From positions 61,542-125,541 of the forward strand of contig CALVBL010000003.1 in the NCBI GenBank assembly GCA_944325775.1: a stretch of 64,000 bases of DNA, read 5' to 3'. The translations under genes were made by a program, and so were the position numbers. Positions within the stretch are counted from its first letter, which is position 1, and each line of letters starts with the position of its first letter. Positions 17,461-26,904 of the stretch are shown in pieces. The notes under the pieces are model-generated. The model was given only the letters and a program-made list of their open reading frames with translations, ran no database searches and had not been told where the DNA came from. This DNA comes from an uncultured Helicobacter sp. GTDB lineage: Bacteria > Campylobacterota > Campylobacteria > Campylobacterales > Helicobacteraceae.

Positions 17461-18873
17461 TTAGTGTCCTGCTTGATTGAGTTCTTTATATGCATAGCAG
17501 CCAAACTCATTTCCCAAATCACAGGCTGCTTTACGATAATATTTTTTAGCATGCATAAGGTTTTTTTGGATAGGATCATTTCCATACCGATATGTTCCGC
17601 CTAGATTCACACAGGCATTGCTATAGTTGCTGCCGCAGGCTTTTGTGTATAGTTCAAAAGCTCTTATAGGATTTTGTCCCCTATCGTGCATTACGCCGAG
17701 ACTATCACAGGCTTCTGCTTCTACTTTATTAAGTTGTTTTTTTGACATTGCTTTCTCACATACTTTGGAGTAATACTCTTTTGCTTTGGCATAATCCTTT
17801 ATGTTATAAAATAATGAGGAGTTTATATGTCCAGCCGCTACACACATTTTTTGGTTACCATCTTTACACGCTACTGCAAACATTGCTTCAGCAATCGGGC
17901 AGAATTGTTTGTCTTTCTCGCAGGCTCCTTTGAGATAGCTTTCTGATTTTGCGAGATCTTGTTTTGCCCCTTGTCCTGTATGATAAAGTATTCCAATATG
18001 TAAGCAAGAAGCTCCTTCATATTCTGCTAGCCCATCCTCTGGATATGCAGCCACATCTTTACCTACTAGAGAAGAGTATTTTAGAGCCTTATCAAAATCT
18101 TGAAGTTCATCATAAGCAATTCCCGCCCATGTGCAGGCTGGTAGATTTTGAACACTACATAGTTCCTCTGCCATTTGAGCACAGGTATCAAAGTGTTTAT
18201 TGTTACATGCTTGCTCTATTTGTTCAAGTGTTGGTTTTAAATCGGGTTCAATTGTTGATTCTGTGTTAGTTTTGCTTGTGGTCATAAACTTTCGCGCCAT
18301 TTCTTTGTTTAGGGCTTTTGAGATGGTTTCTTCATTATCCCATACGACCCTGCCATTGTGCAAATCCGTGAGAGTGAGTAGTAGGGTATAATCCACGCGT
18401 AGCACAGAATCTATGGGCTTGGTGCGTGCTATGAGCTTCCCGCTAAGTGAATATCGCGGGGCATCGAGCGTGCCGTTTTCTTGTGTGGTGTAGGGGTTAA
18501 ATCGCTCATCGAGGTTTCGTGTATCGCGGAGCATGGTATCGGCTTTGGCTCCAGAGCCAGTGATGGTGTTGGTGAGGATAAGCTTTTTAGATTTGGCGAT
18601 TTCTCGTGTGAGTTTGCGAGCGAGGATCTCGATATCGATGTCTTCGTTTGTGGTATTAGTGATATTGCCAATAGCTAGAATCTGCCTATCTTTTATCCCG
18701 CGCACGAAGTCAGATCCTAGCAGTGAGTGTGCATGGGATTGCGCATAAAAATCTATGTCGTGAGAACTAGCCCAAATGAGCTATACTCGTGTGAATTTTT
18801 GATATAGGTGGGGGATTTGGGTGAGCAAGCTAGAAATGCAATAAGAATAATACATGATAAAGAGTGTCCGCAT
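17461..18873 (-). pseudogene. LpoB-like/Sel1-repeat fusion lipoprotein, 5' part frameshifted
   Basis: The main frame (414 codons from a GTG at 18705) starts inside a domain and has two parts. The first 140 or so residues match the LpoB-like lipoprotein at 36347-36958 (ILAIGNIT, LARKLTREI, GSGAKADTM, RVVWDNEE). The rest is a series of Cys-paired Sel1/Hcp-like helical repeats (LHIGILYHTGQGAKQDLAKSESY, ACDSLGVMHDRGQNP, ACVNLGGTYRYGN). Upstream to the ATG at 18873 the same frame has a stop at 18781-18783. In another frame that segment encodes a lipoprotein signal (LIAFLACS) and a linker aligning with the paralogue's start. Two compensating indels would restore a full exported lipoprotein. I therefore call it broken or mis-sequenced; role would be an envelope lipoprotein, possibly a PBP regulator. 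Confidence 0.7.
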
Positions 18874-19067
18874 AAAAGCCTTTCTTTTGGATTGTATATT
18901 TTGTATTTTCATCCGCATTGCCTATGTTTTGTGCATATACAGCTTTAAAATCTAGGGATTATTTAGATTCTGTAATATTGCTGGTGCTTAGAAATACTCA
19001 AGCGCGCATTATAGCAAATTTGGTGGCTTATGAGGGTATTGTTTGCAAATCTTTAAGCGCTTTTTTG

Positions 19068-19073
19068 TATAAT
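19068..19073 (+). promoter_or_regulatory. TATAAT -10 box upstream of 19107
   Basis: GCTTTTTTGTATAATCCGCG has a consensus -10 ending 33 bases before the ATG at 19107. This supports the shorter start of the next gene, because the longer frame begins upstream of this promoter. Confidence 0.6.
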
Positions 19074-19106
19074 CCGCGCAAAATATTTCGGCAAGGATTT
19101 AGCATA

Positions 19107-19526
19107 ATGGACACCCTCTCTCCTCAAGCATTTTTTATCCTCGTGAGCTTCTTTTTTACATTTTTGTTTGGGGTGATTGTACTGCTCTATTTGTTTGGTC
19201 CTACGCCTAAGAAAGTGGTAGAGGCGCAGGAGGAGGCACCATCGCCCCAAGATCGGATCAAGTCTATTATGGCAGTACTTGATGATCCTAAAAGCGATAC
19301 CAAGGCGTTGCAGCGGGCTTACAATGAGTTTTTTGAGCATTACGATGAGATGGAGCTAAGTGATTATAAGAAAAAGTCTTTTTTGTTTGCGATCGTGGTG
19401 CATAAGCACACGACACATGAGCTTATCCTCAATGCCGATGCACTCTTGCGCAAGCTAAACCCCAGTCTAGAATACGAGCTGACTAAGACACTTAATCACG
19501 GGCTTGATATGCGCGGGATTGGGTGA
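19107..19526 (+). CDS. Small membrane-anchored protein of unknown function
   Basis: 139 residues from the ATG at 19107. One N-terminal membrane helix (FFILVSFFFTFLFGVIVLLYLFG) is followed by a charged, helical domain (DRIKSIMAVLDDPKSDTKALQRAYNEFFEHYDEM) that likely faces the cytoplasm. An open frame extends 63 codons further upstream, but a -10 box lies within that extension. The gene converges with the small membrane gene at 19528, with one base between them. I do not recognise the family with certainty. Confidence 0.75.
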   Translation: MDTLSPQAFFILVSFFFTFLFGVIVLLYLFGPTPKKVVEAQEEAPSPQDRIKSIMAVLDDPKSDTKALQRAYNEFFEHYDEMELSDYKKKSFLFAIVVHKHTTHELILNADALLRKLNPSLEYELTKTLNHGLDMRGIG

Positions 19527-19527
19527 T

Positions 19528-19839
19528 TTAGCGGTTGTTTCGTAACTTGTTTTCAAAGTCTTTTTTGAGCTTTTCTTCTTTCTCTCTTAGGGCTTGTTTG
19601 GTGCGCTTTCTCTCCTCTATGCGCTCTTTTTCAAGCATTATCTTGCGTTCCCTGCTTTCGCGGATTTTTTGCATATATTGTTCGCGCCGTTTTGGGTCTT
19701 GATACTGGATAGGCTTCATAAACATCATACCAAGCACTACTATAAAGAGTACCAGTGCCATCGCAGAATCATGCCCCCCGAAGTGAAACCACAGCGCCCC
19801 CACAAGTGCGGCTATAAAGAATTTTAAAAAAAGCTTCAT
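19528..19839 (-). CDS. Small membrane protein with charged coiled-coil tail
   Basis: 103 residues: two hydrophobic segments (about 1-20 and 27-43), then a strongly charged helical tail rich in Lys, Arg and Glu (SRERKIMLEKERIEERKRTKQ), probably a coiled coil facing the cytoplasm. It starts 8 bases after the gene at 19848 and is probably the last gene of the hisS-pepF run. Function unknown. Confidence 0.7.
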   Translation of the reverse strand: MKLFLKFFIAALVGALWFHFGGHDSAMALVLFIVVLGMMFMKPIQYQDPKRREQYMQKIRESRERKIMLEKERIEERKRTKQALREKEEKLKKDFENKLRNNR

Positions 19840-19847
19840 AATTGCCC

Positions 19848-20333
19848 TTAGTGCTTGTCGTCTTTGTGTTCAAAGAGATAGGCATTTTTGGGATTTGAAG
19901 AGAGGGCAAAAAATGAATGCTCCAGCCCCTCCATATCTTCTGTAGCGATCTCAAGCCCATTATAGAGATGAGGATTGCTGACATTGACAAAAAGCGAGAT
20001 TTCTTGCACCAGTGTAGAATCTTGCAGCAAGATCTGCACCACACCCTCATAATCAATGCTTACCAAGCTCCCGAAGTTTTGCATACCAAACCCCGCTTCA
20101 AAGCTGATGTTATGCGCCCCAAGTTCGATGCTCTCAAATGTGTATCCAGCAAGCACAAACAGCGTGAGTGTGTCGAGATTTTGTGCGATATCTTGCGGCA
20201 GCGGCGGGTCAAAAGTCGTCTTAGAAATATCACACAAAATACTAAAAGAGATGTTTTGCTCAATTAAGAGATGAAGAATGTCTTTAGCATGTCTAGTGAG
20301 CAGGGCTTTGAGCTTGAGATTCTGACAGATCAT
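19848..20333 (-). CDS. Conserved hypothetical protein next to pepF
   Basis: 161 residues with no signal peptide or membrane helix. It is acidic and has no motif I can tie to a function. Its ATG overlaps the pepF stop (ATGA), indicating translational coupling. H. pylori also has a hypothetical gene (HP0469) beside pepF (HP0470), so the pairing is likely conserved in the genus. The tight coupling suggests a related role, but nothing in the sequence says which. Confidence 0.8.
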   Translation of the reverse strand: MICQNLKLKALLTRHAKDILHLLIEQNISFSILCDISKTTFDPPLPQDIAQNLDTLTLFVLAGYTFESIELGAHNISFEAGFGMQNFGSLVSIDYEGVVQILLQDSTLVQEISLFVNVSNPHLYNGLEIATEDMEGLEHSFFALSSNPKNAYLFEHKDDKH

Positions 20334-22123
20334 ATGAGCAAGCCCTCAAACTCACTAAGGAGTTTTTGCACTTCGGTGATCCCGATATCCCAAAACGCTC
20401 CATCTTCGATATCAAAGCCAAATTTTCTGATGAGTTTGCGCGGGCTTTGACTTCCACCAAGGGAGAGAAACTCGATATAGGTTTTGATAAATTTCTGTTG
20501 GTCTTTGGGTGTTTGCGCGCGCTTATAGAGTCCAAAGAGCGCGAGTACAAGTAGCTGTCCATAGCTGTATGCGTAGCAATAAAATGGCGAGTGGATAAAA
20601 TGCGGGATATAGCACCACCACGAGGCGTAGTTTTTGGTAAGCTTGAGTGAATCTCCAAACATCTTTGCGTTTTCTTCTAGCCAGATTCTATCGAAGTCTT
20701 GGGCTTTGAGTTCGCCCTCTGCGCTGTGTATGGCGCGCTCGAAATTAGTCATCACGATCTGCCTAAAGAGCGTGGAGAAAATATCCTCTAGTTTCCCAGC
20801 ATAGAGCGGTATGAGCTCTTCTTTGCTAAGTTTGGATTTGAGTGTATCAAAGAGCAGCATTTCTCCAAACACTGAGGCAGTCTCGGCGGTAGTGAGTGGC
20901 GTGTCCATATTGAGATAGCCCATTTTTTTGCTCAAACTTTGGTGGATCATATGCCCAAACTCGTGCGCAATGGTAAAAATATCGCGTCTTGAATCTGTGT
21001 AGTTGAGCAAAACATAGGGGTGCGCGCTAGGCACGGCACTATGGCTAAATGCTCCACCGCGTTTGTTGGGCTTAGGGTGTGAATCTACCCAACCATTTTT
21101 GATGGCTTCTTTGACGATGTTGCTAAAATGCGGCGAGAAAGATTCAAAAGATTCTAACACGAGCTTTAGCGCATCCTCATAGCTCACACTCTCCTGTGTC
21201 TTGGTCGCTAAGGGCGCGTATCGGTCGTAGTCTTTGAGAGTTTTTAGGTTAAGCAGCTTGGCTTTTTGTTTGTAGTATCGTTGCACAAGATCAAAGTGTG
21301 CATTAACAGATTCTATGAGGGTATCGACACTTTTTTGTGAGATGTGGTTGGCGATGTGGCGGAAGCTCTCACTTTTTGGGTAGCCGCGCAATGTCTTGGT
21401 GAGCGCGATATCTTTGCGCACAATATTGAGGATATAGGTGAGTAAATGGCGGGATTTGGCGAGCTTTTTGGTAAAAATCTTTTGGGCAGTTTTACGCATT
21501 TTTTGCTGTGGGTGGTGTAGGCGTGAGAGGATCTCCTCTTCGCTTAAGGGATTCTTTTCGCCCACATTGAATCTCATCTGTGCGAGATGCTCATCAAAAA
21601 GTCGTGCAAATGCATCACTCCCAAGGGATGAGAGTTTGAGTATGATCTGCTCCTCTTTGAGACTAAGGTTGTATTTAGCTTGCGTAGCGATGTTTTGGAG
21701 ATAAAATTTATAATGCGGTGTGTGCTGGATAAAGCTCTGTAGCTTTTGTGAATCTAGCCGCGCGATCTCAAGTTCAAAAAACAAAATATCATTTTGGGCT
21801 TTATTGACTTTTTGCTCTAACTCGGCATATATCGCGCCATTTGTCGTATCTTGTGCAAAGATCAAGAATGCATAGGTCATAATCCTGCCGAGATTCTCAC
21901 AGAGACTTTCGTATTCTTTGATCGCTGTGTTAAACTCACTGGGTGTGAGCGAATCTAGCCTGCCCTCATAGGTTTTGGCAAAATGTTTGCAGAGATTGTG
22001 CGTTTTAGCACAGGCGCTTTGGGCTTGCTTTGGTGAAGTAAAGAGGGCTTTTAGGTTCCATTGTGATTGCTTAGGGAATCGCATTCTGGTGGATTTTGTC
22101 TTTGTTGATTTTTTTGGTTGCAT
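20330..22123 (-). CDS. pepF: Oligoendopeptidase F
   Basis: 597-residue M3-family zinc metallopeptidase, cytoplasmic, cleaving short peptides. The zinc site IAHEFGHMIHQSL (HExxH variant as HEFGH) is present, followed about 25 residues on by the third ligand region TTAETASVFGEML. The N-terminal PepF domain (SQWNLKALF) and the C-terminal YASWWCYIPHFIHSPFYCYAY are typical. It starts 25 bases after hisS ends and overlaps the next gene by four bases. Confidence 0.95.
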   Translation of the reverse strand: MQPKKSTKTKSTRMRFPKQSQWNLKALFTSPKQAQSACAKTHNLCKHFAKTYEGRLDSLTPSEFNTAIKEYESLCENLGRIMTYAFLIFAQDTTNGAIYAELEQKVNKAQNDILFFELEIARLDSQKLQSFIQHTPHYKFYLQNIATQAKYNLSLKEEQIILKLSSLGSDAFARLFDEHLAQMRFNVGEKNPLSEEEILSRLHHPQQKMRKTAQKIFTKKLAKSRHLLTYILNIVRKDIALTKTLRGYPKSESFRHIANHISQKSVDTLIESVNAHFDLVQRYYKQKAKLLNLKTLKDYDRYAPLATKTQESVSYEDALKLVLESFESFSPHFSNIVKEAIKNGWVDSHPKPNKRGGAFSHSAVPSAHPYVLLNYTDSRRDIFTIAHEFGHMIHQSLSKKMGYLNMDTPLTTAETASVFGEMLLFDTLKSKLSKEELIPLYAGKLEDIFSTLFRQIVMTNFERAIHSAEGELKAQDFDRIWLEENAKMFGDSLKLTKNYASWWCYIPHFIHSPFYCYAYSYGQLLVLALFGLYKRAQTPKDQQKFIKTYIEFLSLGGSQSPRKLIRKFGFDIEDGAFWDIGITEVQKLLSEFEGLLI

Positions 22124-22147
22124 ACTTTCTCCTTAGATTTCTATAAA

Positions 22148-23473
22148 TTAGTCCTGTTTGAGAATCTCTAGCGCTTTTAAGAATGATATATCCTCCATCT
22201 GCATACCGCTTGTCATATTTTTGAGTGTTACGCTCTTTGCTTTAAACTCACTCTCACCCACCACCAGCACAAACTCATGCCCGAGCGTGTTGGCATAGCT
22301 AAAGGGCTTTTTGAGTTTCACGATATCCGGATACACTTCGATAGCGATCCCAGAGCGTCTGAAAGATTCTGCTAGGGTATGCACATAGGCGAGATACTCT
22401 TCACTCATACACACGATGAGCGCGCGTGCGGAGGTGGATTTGCCCTCTAGGAGATTTAGCTCTTTCATCGCGGCGATGAGTCTATCCACGCCGATAGACG
22501 CCCCCACGCCACTCATATTTTGTTTAGAAAAAGTCTTGGTAAGATTGTCATAGCGTCCGCCAGAGCACACACTACCAATACTTGGGAGCTGTGTGAGGAT
22601 TGTCTCATACACGATCCCTGTGTAGTATCCAAGTCCTCTAGCGATAGAGAAATGCACGCGGTAGCAGTCTTTGTCCATTTGTAAGAGGCTTAAGATCTCA
22701 TAAAGCCGCTCAATATCCTCAATGCCCTCTTTGAGCTCATCATTCCATTCCTTCAAGAATGCAATACTTTCAAAAAACTCCTTGCCTGCACCATTTTGCT
22801 TGATCGAGACATATTGTAGAATTTCTTTTGCTTTTTGCTCTTGTATGCCCAGCTCGCTGTGCAACTCGCCAAGCACACCTGCTTCGCCAATCTTATCTAG
22901 TTTGTCAATGATGCGCAATGTCGCGTTGATGTCTTGGGGCTGTGTGATACCAAAGTGCTTGCAGATGCCATTTAAGATCTTGCGGTGGTTTATGCGTATG
23001 CTAAACTCATCAATCCCTAGATTGACAAGCGAAGCGTAGATGACCTGCACGATTTCCGCATCGCATGAGAGTGAATCACTTCCGATAAAGTCAAAGTCGC
23101 ATTGTGTAAATTCCCTATATCGCCCCTTTTGTGCTCTCTCACCACGAAATACATTGCCGATAGCAAAGCGTTTGAAAGGAAGCTGGAGCTGGCTTTGGTA
23201 TTGAGAAATAAAGCGCGCTAGGGGTACAGTGAGATCAAATCGCAGGGCGACATCGCGCTCCCCCCTGTCTTTGAAGCGATAGAGTTCTTTTTGAATCTCC
23301 TCACTTCCCTGCTTGATGAGCACTTCCGCGTATTCTAAATGCGGTGTTTCAATGGGCACAAACCCAAACTTCAAAAATACTTCACTCACCTTTTGTAGCA
23401 GGGTTTTTTTTGCCATCGCCTCCTTTGGCAGGCAGTCTTTGAATCCACTCAAGGTCCGAGGGGTTATCAGCAT
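22148..23473 (-). CDS. hisS: Histidyl-tRNA synthetase
   Basis: 441-residue class II synthetase charging tRNA-His. Motif 1 region ([19 protein letters not shown]), motif 2 ([20 protein letters not shown]), the histidine-specific [13 protein letters not shown], and motif 3 ([15 protein letters not shown]) are all in order. The C-terminal anticodon-binding domain follows. The start is ATG with AGGAGT upstream. First of the hisS-pepF run. Confidence 0.97.
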   Translation of the reverse strand: MLITPRTLSGFKDCLPKEAMAKKTLLQKVSEVFLKFGFVPIETPHLEYAEVLIKQGSEEIQKELYRFKDRGERDVALRFDLTVPLARFISQYQSQLQLPFKRFAIGNVFRGERAQKGRYREFTQCDFDFIGSDSLSCDAEIVQVIYASLVNLGIDEFSIRINHRKILNGICKHFGITQPQDINATLRIIDKLDKIGEAGVLGELHSELGIQEQKAKEILQYVSIKQNGAGKEFFESIAFLKEWNDELKEGIEDIERLYEILSLLQMDKDCYRVHFSIARGLGYYTGIVYETILTQLPSIGSVCSGGRYDNLTKTFSKQNMSGVGASIGVDRLIAAMKELNLLEGKSTSARALIVCMSEEYLAYVHTLAESFRRSGIAIEVYPDIVKLKKPFSYANTLGHEFVLVVGESEFKAKSVTLKNMTSGMQMEDISFLKALEILKQD

Positions 23474-23561
23474 ACATACTCCTAAAAATATCTTATTGGT
23501 ATTCCTTAATTATATCTTAGTTCTTTTGAATTTTAGTTAAGCTTTGGGGAAAATTTAAGCT

Positions 23562-24341
23562 CTAAACCTTGATTTCGTAGGTCAAGATTCTGCAGTGGGC
23601 ATTGTCGGTTATGTCGCGAAGCTCTAAGTCTTCTATTTTTATTTGACTGCAAAGTTGCTTGGCAAATTTGCTATCGCTCGTGGTGAGTGAAACCACCCCG
23701 CTTGCTTTGGGATATGTAAGTGCTAGCTGACGCAGATACAGTCCTCTGTAAAGTTTGGAAGCGTGACTTAGTTTTTTGCCATTTTTGAGAAACACTACTT
23801 GTGTGTGAGGTATGCTAAGCGGATAGACTTTAGTATAGATTTCAGCGCGCAGATCAAGCACATTGTGTCCAGTGATCAGTGTGTCCATGTCGTGTTTTTG
23901 TGCTGCATATAGAGTTTTGAGCGAAAAGTCCTCAAATCCAGCACCTTGGTGGAGTTTGTAAAAGGGCAACAAGTCGCTAGCGCGCACGAAACCAAAAAGA
24001 TTGCTACAAATAAGCACAGAGCGCAGGATAAACTCCTGTGAATCTAAGGGCAATGTGCCAAAATCTAGTGCCTTATACGCCACACCATTATAGAGCTCTA
24101 TGGCACGAAGGCGCGGGGCTTGGAGGAGATTTTGAGAAAGCGTGAGTGAATCTAGCTCAAGGTGCTTGGTGCCAAGAATCTTGCACACAAGCGTATCATC
24201 ACCACTTTGGAGTGCTTGCAGATAGGAGCGTAGAGCCTCTTGTTTATAGCGCGCAGTGCTAAAGAGAAACTCTAGTGTGCATTGCTGTTTAGGTGTGTTT
24301 GGGATTTGCTTACCCTCGCTGGGGCTAAAGAGAATATACAT
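23562..24341 (-). CDS. yaaA: YaaA-family (DUF328/UPF0246) peroxide stress protein
   Basis: 259 residues beginning MYILFSPSEGKQ, the family hallmark. Further family features are LYNGVAYKALDFGTL, LRSVLICSNLFGFVRASDLL and FLKNGKKLSHASKLYRG. E. coli YaaA lowers free iron under hydrogen peroxide stress and binds DNA. A DNA-protecting role here is inferred from the family only. It starts 22 bases after ndh ends and is likely co-transcribed with it. Confidence 0.88.
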   Translation of the reverse strand: MYILFSPSEGKQIPNTPKQQCTLEFLFSTARYKQEALRSYLQALQSGDDTLVCKILGTKHLELDSLTLSQNLLQAPRLRAIELYNGVAYKALDFGTLPLDSQEFILRSVLICSNLFGFVRASDLLPFYKLHQGAGFEDFSLKTLYAAQKHDMDTLITGHNVLDLRAEIYTKVYPLSIPHTQVVFLKNGKKLSHASKLYRGLYLRQLALTYPKASGVVSLTTSDSKFAKQLCSQIKIEDLELRDITDNAHCRILTYEIKV

Positions 24342-24363
24342 AATCGTGTGAAAATCTTAGAAT

Positions 24364-25602
24364 CTAGCTGCTAGAGCGATAGCGGAATTGCCCCTTGCGC
24401 AGCACCATCGCGAGCCCACCGATACTAAGCAGCCATTTGTTTTCGATGGTGTTTTTCATAAATGCCGCCAACTCCCCTTTGATATTTTTGCCAAACACCA
24501 CACCCACACCATCGGTATGTCCGATACTGCACATAGTTCCGCGATGGACGAAATGAAAGTCTTTGGTATTGGATTTGCCAAGAATGAGGTTACTAAGATA
24601 AGCACCCACGAAATCACCCATTTGTGCAGAGAGCTGGGCAGTGGGTGCGTGGATCACATCTTTAGTCGTGGCAAGCGCGCTATCGCCCACCACAAAGACT
24701 TCGGGATACTCAAAGCAGCGCAAGTGTGAATCTACAGGAATCCTCCCGCGTTTGTTGGTAAAGCTTGAGTGCTCAATCACATCACTCCCACGCACGCCCG
24801 CACCCCAGAGGATTGTGTTGCCTTTGATTTCTTCTTGTTCGCCACTATCGTAGCGTTGGATCACCACACCATCGCTTTTGCATTCTTTGACTTCCGCGCC
24901 TGTGATGATTTCCACACCCAGATCTAGCAATTTCTTTTTTGCCGCGTCTGCAAGGGGTTTTTTGAAAATAGGCAGAATCTCTTCAGAGCGTCCTATGCAG
25001 ATCACGCGTGGGATTGCGCGGTCTATGCCGCAGATCTGACACAGATCATCAAGCTGTGAGGCAAGTTCTCCGGCGAATTCTATACTCGTAAATCCCGTGC
25101 CACACACGATAACCCGCAGATCATTGTCGTTTTTGGTGAGCACATAGTCTTTGAATTTATTTTCGATGTGGTCAGTGAGTTTGAGGGCTGCATTAAGGGA
25201 GGAGAGCTTGTAAGTGTGTGTATCCACGCCCTTGATCCCGAAAGTCTCGGGCTTAAACCCAAGTCCGATAACAAGATAATCATAGGTATAATGCCCCGTG
25301 CGACGACACACCACATCTTTGCTCTCGGGGTGGATTTCTAGCACTTTGTCTTTGATAAATGTGATTTTGTTTGGGTCGAGAATCTTGCGATAATAAATCC
25401 GTGCTTTTCGCGCGCTGAGTGTGCCTACAGCGACTTTGTGCAAAAGCGTAGTCTGGTAGTGATAGTCGTGTTTGCTAATCATTGTGATTTGTGCCTTGCC
25501 TTGTGGCAATTGTCTCTGTAAGCCAAGCGCACTTTTGAGCGCACCATAGCCACCGCCAAGGATCAGAATCTTTGGTAAATCTTGCGTTTGTGCCTCTGCC
25601 AT
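24364..25602 (-). CDS. Type II NADH dehydrogenase-like FAD oxidoreductase
   Basis: 412 residues. FAD-binding loop ILGGGYGALKSALGL at the N-terminus; second dinucleotide motif VIVCGTGFTSIEFAGELA near residue 165; and FVVGDSALA near residue 300, the usual order for Ndh-type enzymes. These oxidise NADH at the inner-membrane surface and reduce quinone without pumping protons. Two ATGs lie two codons apart; the second, at 25602, is better spaced from AAGGA. Helicobacter complex I is unusual in its electron input, so an Ndh-like enzyme could matter for NADH oxidation. A sulfide:quinone reductase is less likely, as its paired Cys are not evident. Confidence 0.8.
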   Translation of the reverse strand: MAEAQTQDLPKILILGGGYGALKSALGLQRQLPQGKAQITMISKHDYHYQTTLLHKVAVGTLSARKARIYYRKILDPNKITFIKDKVLEIHPESKDVVCRRTGHYTYDYLVIGLGFKPETFGIKGVDTHTYKLSSLNAALKLTDHIENKFKDYVLTKNDNDLRVIVCGTGFTSIEFAGELASQLDDLCQICGIDRAIPRVICIGRSEEILPIFKKPLADAAKKKLLDLGVEIITGAEVKECKSDGVVIQRYDSGEQEEIKGNTILWGAGVRGSDVIEHSSFTNKRGRIPVDSHLRCFEYPEVFVVGDSALATTKDVIHAPTAQLSAQMGDFVGAYLSNLILGKSNTKDFHFVHRGTMCSIGHTDGVGVVFGKNIKGELAAFMKNTIENKWLLSIGGLAMVLRKGQFRYRSSS

Positions 25603-25734
25603 GGTCATTCCTTAGATGTAGTGAAGATTGCAAATACTCTTAATTGTAAAATTTTTTTGCTAATTACACAAGATATTTAGTAAATTTTTATTTATCTTTT
25701 TTCGTTTTTGCACAGCATGGGTTTTATACGATCG

Positions 25735-26844
25735 CTAGGATTTTTGTTGCAGGGTTTTCCCCATTTTGATACAGGGTTTTTCTATATATTTGTGTAAAAC
25801 ATAAGCTAGTGCCACCACCACACAGAGATTTAGCACAAGATAGAGATTTGCAAAAAGAGGGCTATGAAAATCTATATAAAATCTCTCATCTATGTATCTA
25901 GTTTCAAAATACCCATATTTTAAGAAAAACCTTGGGAAAACATTGATAATGCCTATAACAAAAGCGTGTGAAATGTAAATACTATAAGAGAGCGTGCCAA
26001 AAAATAAGAAAATCTTAGTTTCTAGCAAAGAAACTATTGCCCCCCCCCTAGAGGCATTAGCACGAGCGTGTGATGAAAGAGCAAAGGTTATGATGAGGGC
26101 ACAAAACGCAAAAATCGCGTAGGAATTGAGATTATAGACAACAACGCAGATTCCTGCTGCAATGGTGAGGGCTTCGAGTATAGTCAGCACAAGGGGGGAG
26201 AGAAAGTTTTTGTCTTTGCATAGCACAAAAATCGTGTGCATAAGGCAACCGGCACAAAAATACATAATGCCCTGTGCGCCCTCAGCACTTAAAAATCCCC
26301 GAAAATGTGCATACATAAGCACCACAAGGACACATATCGTACCATAGCGCACAAACTTTGGTGCAAACATGAGGAGTCCAAAACCTATATAGAGATACCA
26401 TTCTACGCTTAAGCTCCAAGAGGGATAGTTGAATGATAGTGGGTAAGTCCAAGGAAGCCACGACTGCAACAAAAGGAAGTTTGGCAGAATCTGATCTATA
26501 CCATTTTGCTTGCTAAAAGGGGCGTTATTAAAAATCCCAAGTTTATAATATAAGACATACTTAAGGCACTCTAGTGCAAGAAATGCAAGCAACATCACAT
26601 AATACAGCGGTAAGATTCTAAAGCTCCTTGCAATCATAAAATGTTTGAAGTTAAATATCGCCTTGTCATACACATAGGCAATCACAAAGCCGCTTAAAAC
26701 AAAGAAAAAGGGCACAAACAACGCTGAATGCCTAAAAAAATCCCATTCACTGATAGCCCCAACAATAGATAGATGGTATATCACTACGCTCACTGCCGCA
26801 ATGCCCCTGAAGCTATCAAGAGCCTGAAGGTATTGTGTTTTCAT
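25735..26844 (-). CDS. Acyltransferase-3 family membrane protein, phase-variable (G9, ON)
   Basis: 369 residues, about ten hydrophobic helices, with family features QALDSFRGIAAVSVVIYHL, FFVLSGFVIAYVY, SLSVEWYLYIGFG and FGTLSYSIYISHAFV. The family moves acetyl or other acyl groups across the inner membrane onto surface polysaccharides, lipid A sugars or peptidoglycan. A nine-G run (plus-strand Cs at 26040-26048) encodes part of SRGGA at about residue 268. With nine Gs the frame is open (ON), and gain or loss of a G would truncate it. It is the intact counterpart of the decayed copy at 3422-4596. Downstream of the cysS region on the same strand. Confidence 0.9.
   Translation of the reverse strand: MKTQYLQALDSFRGIAAVSVVIYHLSIVGAISEWDFFRHSALFVPFFFVLSGFVIAYVYDKAIFNFKHFMIARSFRILPLYYVMLLAFLALECLKYVLYYKLGIFNNAPFSKQNGIDQILPNFLLLQSWLPWTYPLSFNYPSWSLSVEWYLYIGFGLLMFAPKFVRYGTICVLVVLMYAHFRGFLSAEGAQGIMYFCAGCLMHTIFVLCKDKNFLSPLVLTILEALTIAAGICVVVYNLNSYAIFAFCALIITFALSSHARANASRGGAIVSLLETKIFLFFGTLSYSIYISHAFVIGIINVFPRFFLKYGYFETRYIDERFYIDFHSPLFANLYLVLNLCVVVALAYVLHKYIEKPCIKMGKTLQQKS
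26040..26048. repeat. G9/C9 contingency tract in acyltransferase
   Basis: Nine consecutive Cs on the plus strand (Gs in the coding strand), inside the coding region and in frame. This is the typical length for slipped-strand phase variation in Helicobacter. Confidence 0.85.
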
Positions 26845-26904
26845 TTTTCTCCTTTGAGGTGCTTGTTCTTATCTAAGACTAACGCAGTTTTTGCAATGCA
26901 GATT

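Noticed and set aside
17461..18705. Treating the LpoB/Sel1 frame as a complete cytoplasmic protein starting at 18705
   Set aside because: The GTG lies inside a domain, and upstream sequence in two frames encodes the expected lipoprotein start, so the short version is unlikely to be the native gene.
18918..19106. N-terminal extension of the small membrane protein at 19107
   Set aside because: A consensus -10 box lies inside the extension and the membrane helix begins right after the ATG at 19107.
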